This document shows positions 17,280-27,023 of a stretch of DNA of 64,000 nt, piece by piece. The stretch covers positions 344,625 to 408,624 of the forward strand of contig NZ_JARKNC010000002.1 in NCBI RefSeq assembly GCF_029360805.1, in the 5' to 3' direction. Origin of the DNA: Daejeonella sp. JGW-45 (GTDB lineage: Bacteria > Bacteroidota > Bacteroidia > Sphingobacteriales > Sphingobacteriaceae). Numbering within the stretch: position 1 is the first letter of the stretch; every line of letters begins with the position of its first letter. The position numbers and the translations under genes are program-made. The notes below the pieces were generated by a model that searched no databases, was not told the DNA's origin, and worked only from the letters and a program-made list of their open reading frames with translations.

Positions 17280-18287
17280 ATGCGCTTAAGACTTAAAGTT
17301 CTTTTTCTGCTCCCCTTTTCAGTATCTGTCGCCTGCGGCACAAACAACAGACTCAGTAATAAAGTAGAGCCCGCAGGCATAAAGGTTGAAACTCAAAACC
17401 GACCCTTAAAGATCTGCGTAATAAGCGATCTTAATGCCAGTTACGGTTCAACCAGTTATCCGGCGGAGGTTAGTTCTGTTCTCGGTCAGATGCCAGGTAT
17501 TAAACCCGATATCATTTTGTGCTCAGGCGATATGGTAGCTGGACAAAAAGCATCACTCACTGATCAGAATATCCGGGATATGTGGGATGCCTTTAAAATA
17601 ACCGTACTGGCCCCGGTCAGTGCCTTGCAGATCCCTTTTGGCTTTACGGTGGGCAATCACGATGCATCACCCTCGTACGTGAAGGACCGCGCTATTTCGG
17701 AAGCCTTCTGGAAAGAAAATGTTGCTGCAACGAATCTCACATTTGTAGATTCCACTCATTACCCCTTCTACTACAGCTACGTAAAAAACAATGTATTTAT
17801 GATGAGCTGGGATGCTGCTGGTGCGGAAATAAGACCTGAAGTTTATAGCTGGATGAAAGAACAAATGGAAGGAAAGATCGCCAGGAAAGCAAGGCTGCGA
17901 ATCCTGATAGGGCATCTGCCTTTATATGCCATCGTTGACAGCAAAAACAAGCCTGGCGAAGTGAACTCCGACCCGGCGGCTGCCCTGAACTTTTTTAAGA
18001 CCTATGGCCTGGATCTGTATATCAGCGGCCATCAGCACGCTTATTACCCGGCAGAAAAAAACGGCGTACGCTTCCTGAATATGGGCGCTATCGGCGACGG
18101 GCCCCGAAAGCTGATGGGTTATCCCGCCGAAGCAAGGAAATCATATACGATCATTAATATCCCTGTCAATGGCGCGAAGAATTTTTCCTATAAGACCTAT
18201 ACACCCGGAAATGAAGAAATACGCCTGTCGAGTCTGCCTGATTCCGTAATCGGATTTAATGGGATTTCAAGAAAGGATCACCGGTAA
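17280..18287 (+). CDS. Metallophosphoesterase lipoprotein
   Basis: The 335-residue product starts with a lipoprotein signal (VACG, Cys19). Calcineurin-like motifs follow in order: VISDLNASYG (D-x-N in place of D-x-H), LCSGDMVAG, TVGNHDAS, ILIGHLPLYA and YISGHQHAYYP. The family is a di-metal phosphoesterase, here exported and lipid-anchored. It is divergent from the CPPED1-like gene, so the two share an upstream region and may be co-regulated, though they are not close in sequence. The final 60 residues form a beta-rich tail. The substrate is unknown. Confidence 0.88.
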   Translation: MRLRLKVLFLLPFSVSVACGTNNRLSNKVEPAGIKVETQNRPLKICVISDLNASYGSTSYPAEVSSVLGQMPGIKPDIILCSGDMVAGQKASLTDQNIRDMWDAFKITVLAPVSALQIPFGFTVGNHDASPSYVKDRAISEAFWKENVAATNLTFVDSTHYPFYYSYVKNNVFMMSWDAAGAEIRPEVYSWMKEQMEGKIARKARLRILIGHLPLYAIVDSKNKPGEVNSDPAAALNFFKTYGLDLYISGHQHAYYPAEKNGVRFLNMGAIGDGPRKLMGYPAEARKSYTIINIPVNGAKNFSYKTYTPGNEEIRLSSLPDSVIGFNGISRKDHR

Positions 18288-18516
18288 AGGTGCTGTTTTG
18301 TCCGCTCAGCCTCGGCTTGAATACTTGTTTGGGAATGATTTAGGAATGGTTTAGAACCGGCTCACTACCGCTTGCGCATGCCAGCGTGTGTCCCCCGAGG
18401 CAGGTTATGGTACTGTTATTTAAACCCTTTATATCAGCATCGAGGCAGGTATTCGCCGGAACTTAATGCCTGTAACAAAAGGGGCTTCAGTTCGTTAATA
18501 TGCAAAGACAGATCAC

Positions 18517-18524
18517 TAAATTTG
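18517..18524 (+). promoter_or_regulatory. TAnnTTTG box before the thiolase gene
   Basis: TAAATTTG matches the Bacteroidota -7 element. No clear TTTG lies 19 bp upstream. The predicted start is near 18529, giving a leader of about 15 nt. Confidence 0.45.
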
Positions 18525-18544
18525 CCTAAGAACAAACCAATTTG

Positions 18545-19726
18545 ATGAACGAAGTTTATATCATATCCGCCGTACGCACTCCCATAGGAAGTTTTGGCGG
18601 CGGATTATCAACATTAACTGCCAGCCAGCTGGGTGCGATTGCGATCAAAGCTGCCGTTGAGCGCGCAGAAATTGAACCTGACCAGGTGCAGGAAGTCTTT
18701 ATGGGAAATGTGATGTCGGCCAATATAGGCCAGGCCCCCGCTACGCAGGCTGCGAAGTTTGCCGGACTCCCTGATATTCCCGCAACGACGATAAATAAAG
18801 TTTGCGCTTCAGGCACAAAAGCCCTTATGCTTGCTGCTCAAAGTATTGCATTAGGTCAGAACGACATCGTTATTGCCGGCGGGATGGAAAGCATGAGCAA
18901 CGTCCCTTACTACCTCGACAAAGCCAGGAACGGTTATCGCCTGGGGGATGGTAAGATCATCGACGGTCTGGTTAAAGACGGCTTGTGGGATGTTTACAAT
19001 GATTACCACATGGGCTCGGCAGCTGAACTCTGCGCTGCAGACTGCAATATAAGCCGTGAAGATCAGGACGCCTTTGCTATTGAATCTTATAAACGATCGC
19101 AGGCAGCGCAGGCGGCAGGAAAATTCAGGGATGAGATTGTCCCTGTAGAGATTACCGACAAAAAAGGTATCGTAACCTCACTAGCCGATGATGAAGAGGT
19201 TCAGGCGGTTAAGTTCGAAAAGATCCCGTCGTTAAAGCCGGTATTTAAAAAAGACGGAACGGTTACAGCAGCAAATGCTTCCACTTTAAATGATGGTGCT
19301 GCTGCATTGCTGTTAATGAGCCGTTCAAAAGCCGAGGAGCTTGGCATAAAGCCACTTGCACGAATCATATCTTATGCCGACGCCCAGCAGGCGCCGGAAT
19401 GGTTTACCACATCGCCGTCGAAGGCTATACCACGGGCGCTGGAAAGAGCTGGCATTCAGGCAGGAGAAGTAGATTATTATGAAATTAATGAGGCCTTTTC
19501 TGTGGTTTCAATAGCAAATAACCAGATCCTGAAGCTTGATCCGGCGAAAGTGAACGTGAATGGCGGAGCGGTTTCCATGGGGCATCCCCTCGGCGCCTCA
19601 GGTGCAAGAATTATAGTAACTCTTGTCCATGTGCTGCAGCAGAGCGGTGGAAAGATCGGCGTTGCCGGAATATGTAATGGCGGCGGCGGAGCAAGTGCAA
19701 TGGTTATTGAAAATCTTGTTAAATAA
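18545..19726 (+). CDS. Acetyl-CoA C-acyltransferase (thiolase)
   Basis: This 393-residue thiolase joins or cleaves acyl-CoA chains (acetyl-CoA acetyltransferase or 3-ketoacyl-CoA thiolase) in the cytoplasm. The nucleophilic Cys lies in [11 protein letters not shown] (about residue 87), the His loop is in NEAFSVV and [16 protein letters not shown], and the second catalytic Cys is in [13 protein letters not shown] near residue 379. The length is typical. I start at the ATG at 18545; a TTG directly before it is not needed. Fatty-acid oxidation partners are absent nearby, so biosynthetic versus degradative use cannot be told. The next gene begins on the base after its stop. Confidence 0.95.
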   Translation: MNEVYIISAVRTPIGSFGGGLSTLTASQLGAIAIKAAVERAEIEPDQVQEVFMGNVMSANIGQAPATQAAKFAGLPDIPATTINKVCASGTKALMLAAQSIALGQNDIVIAGGMESMSNVPYYLDKARNGYRLGDGKIIDGLVKDGLWDVYNDYHMGSAAELCAADCNISREDQDAFAIESYKRSQAAQAAGKFRDEIVPVEITDKKGIVTSLADDEEVQAVKFEKIPSLKPVFKKDGTVTAANASTLNDGAAALLLMSRSKAEELGIKPLARIISYADAQQAPEWFTTSPSKAIPRALERAGIQAGEVDYYEINEAFSVVSIANNQILKLDPAKVNVNGGAVSMGHPLGASGARIIVTLVHVLQQSGGKIGVAGICNGGGGASAMVIENLVK

Positions 19727-20626
19727 ATGTTAAGGTCTGTTATAGTTATCTTTCTCTTCGTGTGCCTGAGTATTAATGCACAGGCACAGCACACGTCCAA
19801 TTCAGCAAGTCAGAAACTGCTGAGCTACCAGGACACCCTGAAGGCGCTTAGTTATAAAATGATAAACGACAGCCTGGAACCGCAGCGCTACAACGCCAGC
19901 TACCAGTTTATCAAAACCCTTGTCAGCGCGTTAAAGGTTCCTTATTCTTTTAACTTTCAATTTGATTCGCTCAAGGCCATCTCTATTCAGGCTTCTTCAG
20001 ACAAGCGGTTCAGGATATTTAGCTGGCACGTAATGAATGCCGACGGCAGCTACAGATACTACGGCACAGTGCAAATGAACAATCCGGATGGCAAACTACA
20101 GATGTATCCGCTGGTGGATTATACCAGCTCATTTAAAAACGCATCTGATACGGTTACGACAAACGACAAGTGGTATGGCTCACAGTATTACCGCATCATT
20201 CCGGTGATCAACAGCGTTAAAACGCCTTATTACATCCTGCTGGGATGGAAGGGGAACACTGCAAAATCCACAAAAAAGGTAATTGATGTCCTTTACTTTA
20301 AGGACAATAAGGCTTATTTTGGGATGCCTGTTTTCGACGGGGATAAAGAGAACCCCACGAAAAAGAGGACCATCTTTGAATATGACCGGAGGGCATCCAT
20401 GGTTCTTAACTTCGACCCGAAGACCGGCACCATTATATTTGACCACCTGGCGCCCCCGGATGATAAGCTTAAAGGCAGGTTTGAACTCTATGGTCCTGAT
20501 TTCTCTTACGACGGCTACAAATTAGCCAATGGCCGCTGGCGACTTATAGAGGATATTGAGGTAAAGAACCTTCCTACTGATCAGGATGATAATTTTAATG
20601 ATCCTGTGAAACTGCGGGCTAATTAA
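19727..20626 (+). CDS. Conserved secreted protein of unknown function
   Basis: The 299-residue product has a clear signal peptide (to about residue 20, NAQAQ). The mature part is beta-rich with repeated short blocks (FRIFSWHVMNADGSYRYYG, YYRIIPVINS, YYILLGWKGN, IFEYDRRASMVLNFD, FDHLAPPDD). I know this pattern from conserved Bacteroidota proteins without an assigned role. Its ATG directly abuts the thiolase stop, so the two are probably co-transcribed, but a functional link is not obvious. It converges with the DUF819 gene, overlapping it by 4 bp. Confidence 0.75.
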   Translation: MLRSVIVIFLFVCLSINAQAQHTSNSASQKLLSYQDTLKALSYKMINDSLEPQRYNASYQFIKTLVSALKVPYSFNFQFDSLKAISIQASSDKRFRIFSWHVMNADGSYRYYGTVQMNNPDGKLQMYPLVDYTSSFKNASDTVTTNDKWYGSQYYRIIPVINSVKTPYYILLGWKGNTAKSTKKVIDVLYFKDNKAYFGMPVFDGDKENPTKKRTIFEYDRRASMVLNFDPKTGTIIFDHLAPPDDKLKGRFELYGPDFSYDGYKLANGRWRLIEDIEVKNLPTDQDDNFNDPVKLRAN

Positions 20627-21873
20627 GGCGAAACCGCCTGCATCAGCAATCCGCATACATAGGCACCATACGTTCCGATAACATATCCGAATACCGCCAG
20701 CAGCACCCCTATCGGTGCGAGTGATGGATGGAAGGCACTCGCTACAACCGGAGCAGAGGCTGGCCCGCCGATATTTGCCATACTTCCTACAGCCAGGAAG
20801 AATAGCGGTGTTTTGGTCAGCTTGGCGAAAATAATAACGACTAATGCGTGGATTGATATCCAGATCAGACCTACGACAAGTATACCGGGATTATTAAAAA
20901 CCGCCATAATATTCATCTGCATTCCAATGGTAGCTATAAGCACATATAACAGCACGCTGCCTATCCGGGAAGCGCCGGCGCCCTCAAGCCTTCTCAGCCT
21001 GGTAAAAGACAGGAACATCCCTACAGTCGTAGCAATGATGATGATCCAAAAAAAACCAGACGTAAGGCTGAATTTACTGAGATAAGGAGCATGAACGGTA
21101 ATCCATGGCGCTATATTATCGGCACCGAAGTGGGCAAGGCCTGTAACTCCAAAGCCTATTGCCAGGATGACGATAATGTCCTGCATGGTCGGAATCCGCA
21201 TAATACCAAGCTGGTACTTTTCAATCTTATCTTTGATCTCGGTAACTGACTTCGAATCAGCTTTGAGGAGAGAATCTATTTTCACAGACCTGCTTGCGCC
21301 AAAAAGCAAAAGTGCCATCCATATATAGGAAATCACTACATCCAGTGCTACCATGGCGGAAAATAGATCCGCGCTCGGCTTGAACAATTCGAACATCGCA
21401 ACCTGGTTGGGCCCGCCCCCTATCCAGGTGCCGGCCACCGTTGCCAGGCCCCTCCATACGGCATCCGGCCCGGTGCCGCCTACAATTTCAGGTGCGAAAA
21501 GAGATACCAGGAAAACCGCAACCGGCCCGCCCAGCATAATACTGATTGATGATACAATAAACATTGCTCCTGCCTTTTTACGTAATTTCCATATCTCCTT
21601 CAGATCGAGGCTTAGTGTAAATAAAACAAGGCTGGCCGGCAACAAATACCTGGATGAAATTGTATATAGTGAAGAGTTTGCCCCCGAAATAAGGCCGATA
21701 GAATTTAAAACTCCCGGCAGAAAATAACAAAGCAGTATCGGCGGGAAGATATTATAGAATTTTGTAAAAAATGGGATCTTACTTTCAGACGACCAGAAAA
21801 CCAGGCCCAGAATACTCATTAATAATCCTAATACAACGGCATCATTGGTAATTAAAGGAACTTGATCTGTCAT
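20623..21873 (-). CDS. DUF819-family membrane protein
   Basis: This 416-residue protein is hydrophobic throughout, with about 11-12 membrane segments. It carries DUF819/YjcL-type blocks: IFPPILLCYFLPG, LLPASLVLFTLSLDLKEI, WIGGGPNQVAM, and near the end SMANIGGPASAPVVASAFHP. The duplicated GG-P pattern suggests two inverted halves as in ion or carboxylate transporters, but the family has no settled substrate that I know of. It stands alone, convergent with the preceding gene and divergent from the peptide transporter. Confidence 0.88.
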   Translation of the reverse strand: MTDQVPLITNDAVVLGLLMSILGLVFWSSESKIPFFTKFYNIFPPILLCYFLPGVLNSIGLISGANSSLYTISSRYLLPASLVLFTLSLDLKEIWKLRKKAGAMFIVSSISIMLGGPVAVFLVSLFAPEIVGGTGPDAVWRGLATVAGTWIGGGPNQVAMFELFKPSADLFSAMVALDVVISYIWMALLLFGASRSVKIDSLLKADSKSVTEIKDKIEKYQLGIMRIPTMQDIIVILAIGFGVTGLAHFGADNIAPWITVHAPYLSKFSLTSGFFWIIIIATTVGMFLSFTRLRRLEGAGASRIGSVLLYVLIATIGMQMNIMAVFNNPGILVVGLIWISIHALVVIIFAKLTKTPLFFLAVGSMANIGGPASAPVVASAFHPSLAPIGVLLAVFGYVIGTYGAYVCGLLMQAVSP

Positions 21874-22017
21874 CTATGAGAATTTAATTATCAGCATTGG
21901 AGCACCAATTTTAGCAAAATTTAATTATAATTGAACTTTTTACTCTTTTTAACTTAAGGAAGCGAACCTCACTAACCAGGCAAACAGCTTCTTAACCAAT
22001 TTTTATTAGATATTAAC

Positions 22018-23379
22018 ATGGAAATTCAGCAAAAACAACTTTTTGGGCATCCTCGTGGGCTATACATTCTTTTCCTTACGGAAATGTGGGAACGATTTAG
22101 TTTCTATGGCATGAGGGCACTTCTAGTACTTTTTCTCGTTTCATCGGTCAACGGAGAAAATCCCGGATATGGCTGGACCAGCAGTGAAGCACTTCAGTTA
22201 TATGGTATTTATACCTTTCTTGTGTATCTATCCTCGATTCCAGGAGGAATAATAGCAGATAAGCTCATCGGGCAGAAGAAAGCGGTTATTCTCGGCGGCG
22301 CTCTCCTGGTAATAGGCCATAGCATTTTAGCGGTTCAGAACATAACTGCATTTTACATCGGCCTCGGGCTGATCATTGCCGGAGTAGGGTGCCTGAAACC
22401 GAATATCTCAACGATGGTCGGCGGGCTCTATCCAAAAGGCGATGACCGCCGCGACAAAGGCTTTACTATTTTTTACATCGGTATAAACGTCGGTGCTTTC
22501 TTGGCAGGCATTATAATAGGTTATGTCGGTGAAACAATGGGCTGGCATTATGGGTTCGGTTTAGCCGGAATCGGGATGGCAATCGGGCTGATCATCTTCA
22601 TCCTCGGACATAAATATCTGAAAGGGGTTGGCGAAGCAACAAAACAACTTTCGAAAGAGGACCAGGCGATAAAGAACAAGCCGCTTACCGCGATCGAGAA
22701 GGATCGTGTAAAGGTTATGCTGGTCTCTTTCCTGATGATCATTGTGTTCTGGGGCGCTTTCGAACAGGCGGGTGGATTGATGAATTTATATGCATCAGAA
22801 AAGACAAACCGACTGATCGGATTTTTAAACTGGACTGTACCTGCAACCTGGTTTCAGTCTGTTAATTCATTCTTTATTATAACGCTGGGGGTTCCGGTAG
22901 CGGCGTTCTGGTTTAACTGGAAGCAAAAAGGTAAAGAAGCCTCGTCGATCTTCAAAATGGCAATTGGACTGATAATTATGGGCTGGGGATTCCTGTTTAT
23001 GACTGCAGCCTCACTTCAGTACCAGTCTGATGGGTCGTCAGCAATGTACTGGCTGGTCCTGGCCTATCTTTTCCATACAGTTGGGGAGCTTTGTGCATCT
23101 CCTGTTGCTCTTTCATTCATCACTAAACTTGCCCCGCTAAAATACGCCTCAATCATGATGGGTCTATTTTTTGCAGCTTCAGGCCTTGGCAACTACGTTG
23201 CTTCGTGGGTTGGAGTATGGTCGCAAAGTGCTGGAGAACTGGAAATATTTACCGGTATCGCTATTTTCTGCACGATAATAGGCGGATTAGTAATTGCTAT
23301 TAAGGAACCATTAAAAAGGCTTACACATGGTGCCGAGGATTTTTCTGAAGAAACTATGCGGAAAACCGCGAATGCCTAG
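22018..23379 (+). CDS. POT-family proton-dependent oligopeptide transporter
   Basis: The 453-residue protein has about 12-14 membrane segments. The POT signature EMWERFSFYGMRALL (residues 21-35) contains the ExxER motif that couples proton binding to di- and tripeptide transport. A second signature, FTIFYIGINVGAFLAGIIIGYVG, is split across helices 4-5, and QAGG marks helix 7. It is slightly shorter than many Bacteroidota members. It is monocistronic and followed by a word-repeat region. Peptide import at the inner membrane is well supported by family membership. Confidence 0.92.
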   Translation: MEIQQKQLFGHPRGLYILFLTEMWERFSFYGMRALLVLFLVSSVNGENPGYGWTSSEALQLYGIYTFLVYLSSIPGGIIADKLIGQKKAVILGGALLVIGHSILAVQNITAFYIGLGLIIAGVGCLKPNISTMVGGLYPKGDDRRDKGFTIFYIGINVGAFLAGIIIGYVGETMGWHYGFGLAGIGMAIGLIIFILGHKYLKGVGEATKQLSKEDQAIKNKPLTAIEKDRVKVMLVSFLMIIVFWGAFEQAGGLMNLYASEKTNRLIGFLNWTVPATWFQSVNSFFIITLGVPVAAFWFNWKQKGKEASSIFKMAIGLIIMGWGFLFMTAASLQYQSDGSSAMYWLVLAYLFHTVGELCASPVALSFITKLAPLKYASIMMGLFFAASGLGNYVASWVGVWSQSAGELEIFTGIAIFCTIIGGLVIAIKEPLKRLTHGAEDFSEETMRKTANA

Positions 23380-23392
23380 TCTTCGGAGCGAC

Positions 23393-23513
23393 TGGTGATT
23401 GTGAGCGGTAATCGGTGATCAGTATTCTGTAATCAGTGGCCTGTAATCTGTAAGGGGCCTGCTAATGGCATACCGATTACTGAATACTTTGTTGCGGATA
23501 CTAAATACTGATT
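23393..23513. repeat. Word-repeat intergenic region, family A (GGTAATCGGTGATCAGT)
   Basis: Degenerate copies of GTAATCGGTGATCAGT-type words run from 23393 to 23459. Complementary-sense words (ACCGATTACTGAATACT, ATACTGATT) follow to 23513, giving an imperfect inverted structure. Related sequence recurs at 25408-25508 and 50993-51147. It lies between the POT and glycosyltransferase genes. Confidence 0.6.
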
Positions 23514-23560
23514 AAAATATAACCCATAACTCCTATCTTCGCCTCTCAAAACCTTAATTC

Positions 23561-24301
23561 GTGACGTCAGACAGTATTGTCATCATTCCAACTTACAACG
23601 AGAAAGAAAACATCGAAAATATCATTCGGAAGGTTTTTTCTCTCACAGAGGTATTTCACATAGTTATTGTTGATGACGGCTCACCGGACGGGACAGCTGA
23701 TATCGTGAAGCATTTACAAACTGAATACCAGGGTCTGCTTCATATTTTGGAAAGAAAGGGCAAGCTGGGTCTTGGCACCGCTTATATAGAGGGATTTAAA
23801 TGGGTTCTGGAACGGGATTATGAGTACATCTTCGAAATGGATGCCGATTTCTCACACAACCCTGAAGATCTCCCGCGGCTGAGGATGGCGTGTGTAAACG
23901 GGGCTGACCTCGCGATCGGATCACGTTACATTAAAGGCGTAAATGTAGTAAACTGGCCTATGAGCCGGGTACTCATGTCATATTTCGCCTCCGTTTATGT
24001 CCGGATCATAACGGGCATAAATATTCAGGATGCAACAGCGGGCTTTAAATGTTACCGGCGGACAGTCCTCGAGACAATCCCGCTGGACAGGATCAAGTTT
24101 ATCGGGTATGCCTTCCAGATCGAGATGAAATTTACTGCGATTAAGTATGGCTTTAACGTGGTGGAAGTACCCATAATATTCACTGACAGAACTGAGGGAA
24201 CATCTAAAATGAGTACCAAGATCTTTAAGGAAGCATTCTGGGGTGTTATCCAGATCAAACTGACGAGCTTATTCAGGGATTATTCAAGGCTTCGCCGCTA
24301 G
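23561..24301 (+). CDS. Family 2 glycosyltransferase, polyprenyl-phosphate mannosyl/glucosyl type
   Basis: The 246-residue protein starts at a GTG (23561); no ATG fits. It has a GT-A fold with IVIIPTYNEKENI, the nucleotide-binding VDDGSPDGT, and FEMDADFSHNP containing the metal-binding DxD. DATAGFKCYRR and FIGYAFQIEM match the dolichol/polyprenol-phosphate mannose synthase group. It transfers a sugar from a nucleotide donor to a polyprenyl phosphate at the inner membrane face. There is no C-terminal membrane domain, as in the soluble Dpm1 subtype. It precedes ruvB by 61 bp. Confidence 0.9.
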   Translation: MTSDSIVIIPTYNEKENIENIIRKVFSLTEVFHIVIVDDGSPDGTADIVKHLQTEYQGLLHILERKGKLGLGTAYIEGFKWVLERDYEYIFEMDADFSHNPEDLPRLRMACVNGADLAIGSRYIKGVNVVNWPMSRVLMSYFASVYVRIITGINIQDATAGFKCYRRTVLETIPLDRIKFIGYAFQIEMKFTAIKYGFNVVEVPIIFTDRTEGTSKMSTKIFKEAFWGVIQIKLTSLFRDYSRLRR

Positions 24302-24362
24302 CGCATGCTTTAAAATCCAAGACTGAAACTTTATCTTTACCTACCTTTAGCCAGGCTAAAAA

Positions 24363-25394
24363 ATGCCACCTATGAACGAAAACCTTGATCCTGGAGATGA
24401 GAATCTTTCCCCGATAGAAAGGGAGATAGAGAAAGTATTACGCCCGCAGGCTTTCGAGGATTTTACCGGACAGCATAAAATACTTGAGAATCTTAAAATA
24501 TTTGTTCAGGCTGCAAAACTGAGGGGTGAAGCATTAGACCATGTTCTCCTTCATGGCCCGCCCGGACTAGGGAAAACTACTTTATCCCATATCATTGCTA
24601 ATGAAATGGGAGTTAACATAAGGATCACCTCCGGCCCTGTACTCGACAAGCCTGGAGATCTCGCCGGCCTGCTGACCAATCTGGAGGAAGGCGATATTCT
24701 TTTTATTGATGAGATACACAGGCTGAGCCCCCTCGTCGAGGAATACCTTTACTCTGCAATGGAGGACTTCAAGATCGATATCATGCTTGAAACAGGTCCC
24801 AATGCCCGTTCTGTTCAGATATCCTTGAACCCTTTTACACTTGTCGGGGCTACTACACGTTCCGGTTTGCTGACGGCTCCCCTTAGAGCCCGCTTCGGCA
24901 TAAACAGCCGTTTGCAATATTATGATGCCAAGCTGCTGACTACCATCGTCCTCCGTTCGGCACAGATCCTAAAAACTTCTATCTCTGATGAAGGCGCCTA
25001 TGAGATTGCAAGACGGAGTCGCGGCACACCGAGAATAGCGAATGCACTGTTGCGAAGAACGAGGGATTTTGCCCAGATAAAAGGAAACGGAAGTATCGAT
25101 ACCGAGATAGCAAAGTATGCCCTCAACGCGTTGAACGTGGATGAGCACGGCCTGGATGAAATGGATAATAAGATCCTTGCCACGATAATTGACAAATTTA
25201 AAGGCGGTCCGGTGGGTTTAAAAACGATCGCTACAGCCGTAGGCGAGGAAGAAGGGACTATTGAAGAAGTTTACGAACCTTTTCTAATCCAGGAAGGCTA
25301 CATCATGCGGACGTCAAGAGGCCGCGAATGTACGGAGATCGCGTATAAGCACCTGGGACGAATGAAGTCCGGAGGAAATCCGTCCTTGTTTTAA
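24363..25394 (+). CDS. ruvB: Holliday junction branch migration ATPase RuvB
   Basis: This 343-residue AAA+ motor drives branch migration of Holliday junctions with RuvA. The motifs are Walker [10 protein letters not shown] (near residue 66), Walker B DEIHRL, sensor 1 GATTRSG, and the arginine finger in PLRARFG. A C-terminal winged helix follows ([16 protein letters not shown]). Length and order are fully typical. An ATG at 24372 (MNENLD) is an alternative start. ruvA and ruvC are not adjacent. The gene ends in a word-repeat region shared with the convergent ompA-like gene. Confidence 0.97.
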   Translation: MPPMNENLDPGDENLSPIEREIEKVLRPQAFEDFTGQHKILENLKIFVQAAKLRGEALDHVLLHGPPGLGKTTLSHIIANEMGVNIRITSGPVLDKPGDLAGLLTNLEEGDILFIDEIHRLSPLVEEYLYSAMEDFKIDIMLETGPNARSVQISLNPFTLVGATTRSGLLTAPLRARFGINSRLQYYDAKLLTTIVLRSAQILKTSISDEGAYEIARRSRGTPRIANALLRRTRDFAQIKGNGSIDTEIAKYALNALNVDEHGLDEMDNKILATIIDKFKGGPVGLKTIATAVGEEEGTIEEVYEPFLIQEGYIMRTSRGRECTEIAYKHLGRMKSGGNPSLF

Positions 25395-25407
25395 ATGGCC
25401 TGTAAAG

Positions 25408-25508
25408 AGTAATCGGTAATCAGTAGCCAGTAAACATGTTACTATTGACCGCCGATTACCGATTACCGATTACTGATCACTGATCACTGATCACCGATTA
25501 CTGATCAC
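25408..25508. repeat. Word-repeat inverted region, family A, between convergent genes
   Basis: The left arm AGTAATCGGTAATCAGTAG (from 25408) is answered by a longer right arm of repeated GATTACC/GATTACTGATCACT words (25452-25508). The element fills the gap between ruvB and the OmpA gene, whose 3' ends face each other. It could form a long imperfect stem on either strand. Confidence 0.7.
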
Positions 25509-25523
25509 CAACCTCTGAGCGGA

Positions 25524-26876
25524 TTAATACAATGTAAACTCAACCCTTCTGTTATTCTGACGTCCCGCAGCAGTTTTATTGCTGGAGATCGGCTGAGACT
25601 CACCATATCCGGTTGCTTCTATCCGTGAAGGATTCGCTCCCTGGCTAACCAGGTAGGACTTAACTGATTCAGCCCGGTCTTTAGATAACTTGAGATTAGC
25701 AGCATTACTTCCTACATTGTCAGTATGACCGGCTAACTTGAGGCTGAAGTCTTTTGATTTCAAAAGATCCGCAACCCTGTTTAAGCTAGGATAAGAAGAA
25801 GGACGAATGGTAGACTTGGCGAAGTCGAACTCGAGGTTCTTAATTGCTTCTGCTACAATTCTTCTATCTTCCTCAGTTACGACAACTTTAACCGGATTAA
25901 CGGTTGTAACCTTAATCTCGCAACCGGCGCCATCAACTTGTTTTCCAGCTGGGGTATTAGGGCATTTATCAAAATAATCTGACACGCCATCGCCATCGGA
26001 ATCGGTCTTGAAACGAGCCCAGTCTGTAGTTACCTGTGCTAACTGTTGTGCATTTTTAGCGCGCTCAGCAGCAAGGTCAGACTGCAATGCAGCATTCCGT
26101 GCTATATAATCAGCCTCCATGGCTGCCACAGGATTATAGGTTGATAGCTGAGGTTTCGTTTTACCGCCCAGGGCAAATTCAAGCCCGATGTGAGTATACG
26201 AGAACTTGTCGTTCTGAGGTCCTGAATGGTAACCGTCAAGGTTATCGCCATCAACAAAATTCATCTGATAACCCAGGTCCAGCATTATGTTGTTAGACAG
26301 GCCGAATTTAAGTCCGGCTCCTACCGGGATAAATGATTCGTTGATGGTTTCGGGATTGAAGCGAGTAGTTCCCGCACTGCTTGTCAGGTCGACATCGTAT
26401 CCCATTAAGCCGTAACCCGCGGTTACGTACGGCTGGATCACATTGGTTCTGTTCATCCAGTAGATGTTTGCCAGGCTCAGATAAGCATTAATACTTCCCG
26501 AATATTTCACACTGGTTTCGTGCGAAGAATAAGGGCTGGCCGGGGCTGAACCATTCCCAAGTTCCCTGGAATTGTCTGCTTTTAATTTACCTCCAAGGAA
26601 ATTAGCCTGGATACCAAAGGCCGGCCATATTTGCTTCTTGATATAAGCACCGTAACCAATATCAGCTTTCCAGCTTGTAAAGTCGTTCTTGCCGTAAATA
26701 AGTGTTGGGGCAAGTACTCCCGCGTTCACACCAAATGACCACGTACTGAAAGAGGTTGAGGGTGAAAATACCGGTGGAACCGGTAATGCCGTTGCCACGG
26801 AATCCTGAGCGAAGGTTTCTGAAGATACAATCAGCCCCAGAGCTAGTGCTGAAAGTTTTAGAAATTTTGAGTTCAT
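25524..26876 (-). CDS. OmpA-family outer-membrane protein
   Basis: The 450-residue protein has a signal peptide (to about residue 23), an N-terminal beta-barrel (about 45-235), a linker, one thrombospondin type 3-like calcium motif (DSDGDGVSDYFDKCP, near 294-308) and a C-terminal OmpA/MotB domain (about 335-450). The latter shows the peptidoglycan-binding pattern LAGHTDNVGS, NLKLSKDRAESVKSYL and NNRRVEFTLY. It links the outer membrane to peptidoglycan. It is monocistronic, a common arrangement for abundant Bacteroidota envelope proteins. The barrel end YIGL-type aromatic strands support outer-membrane location. Confidence 0.92.
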   Translation of the reverse strand: MNSKFLKLSALALGLIVSSETFAQDSVATALPVPPVFSPSTSFSTWSFGVNAGVLAPTLIYGKNDFTSWKADIGYGAYIKKQIWPAFGIQANFLGGKLKADNSRELGNGSAPASPYSSHETSVKYSGSINAYLSLANIYWMNRTNVIQPYVTAGYGLMGYDVDLTSSAGTTRFNPETINESFIPVGAGLKFGLSNNIMLDLGYQMNFVDGDNLDGYHSGPQNDKFSYTHIGLEFALGGKTKPQLSTYNPVAAMEADYIARNAALQSDLAAERAKNAQQLAQVTTDWARFKTDSDGDGVSDYFDKCPNTPAGKQVDGAGCEIKVTTVNPVKVVVTEEDRRIVAEAIKNLEFDFAKSTIRPSSYPSLNRVADLLKSKDFSLKLAGHTDNVGSNAANLKLSKDRAESVKSYLVSQGANPSRIEATGYGESQPISSNKTAAGRQNNRRVEFTLY

Positions 26877-27008
26877 AGTCTTAGTGTTTGTTTGCCCTGT
26901 ATAACAAAAGCTATACCAGAAGCAAAATTCAGAGGCTTTCTAAAAATAAACTTAACCATACGTTAAGTATTTAACTGTTAATCAGTAGGATGCTCCATCG
27001 CATAATTT

Positions 27009-27016
27009 TATCTTTG
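27009..27016 (+). promoter_or_regulatory. TAnnTTTG box directly before queG
   Basis: TATCTTTG matches the Bacteroidota -7 box. It ends 7 nt before the queG ATG at 27024, which predicts an almost leaderless message. No clear -33 element is seen. Confidence 0.5.
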
Positions 27017-27023
27017 TGAAGTC

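Noticed and set aside
18288..18544. Possible repeat from two CGAGGCAGGT words upstream of the thiolase gene
   Set aside because: Only two short copies with no inverse arm or extended similarity; chance is sufficient.
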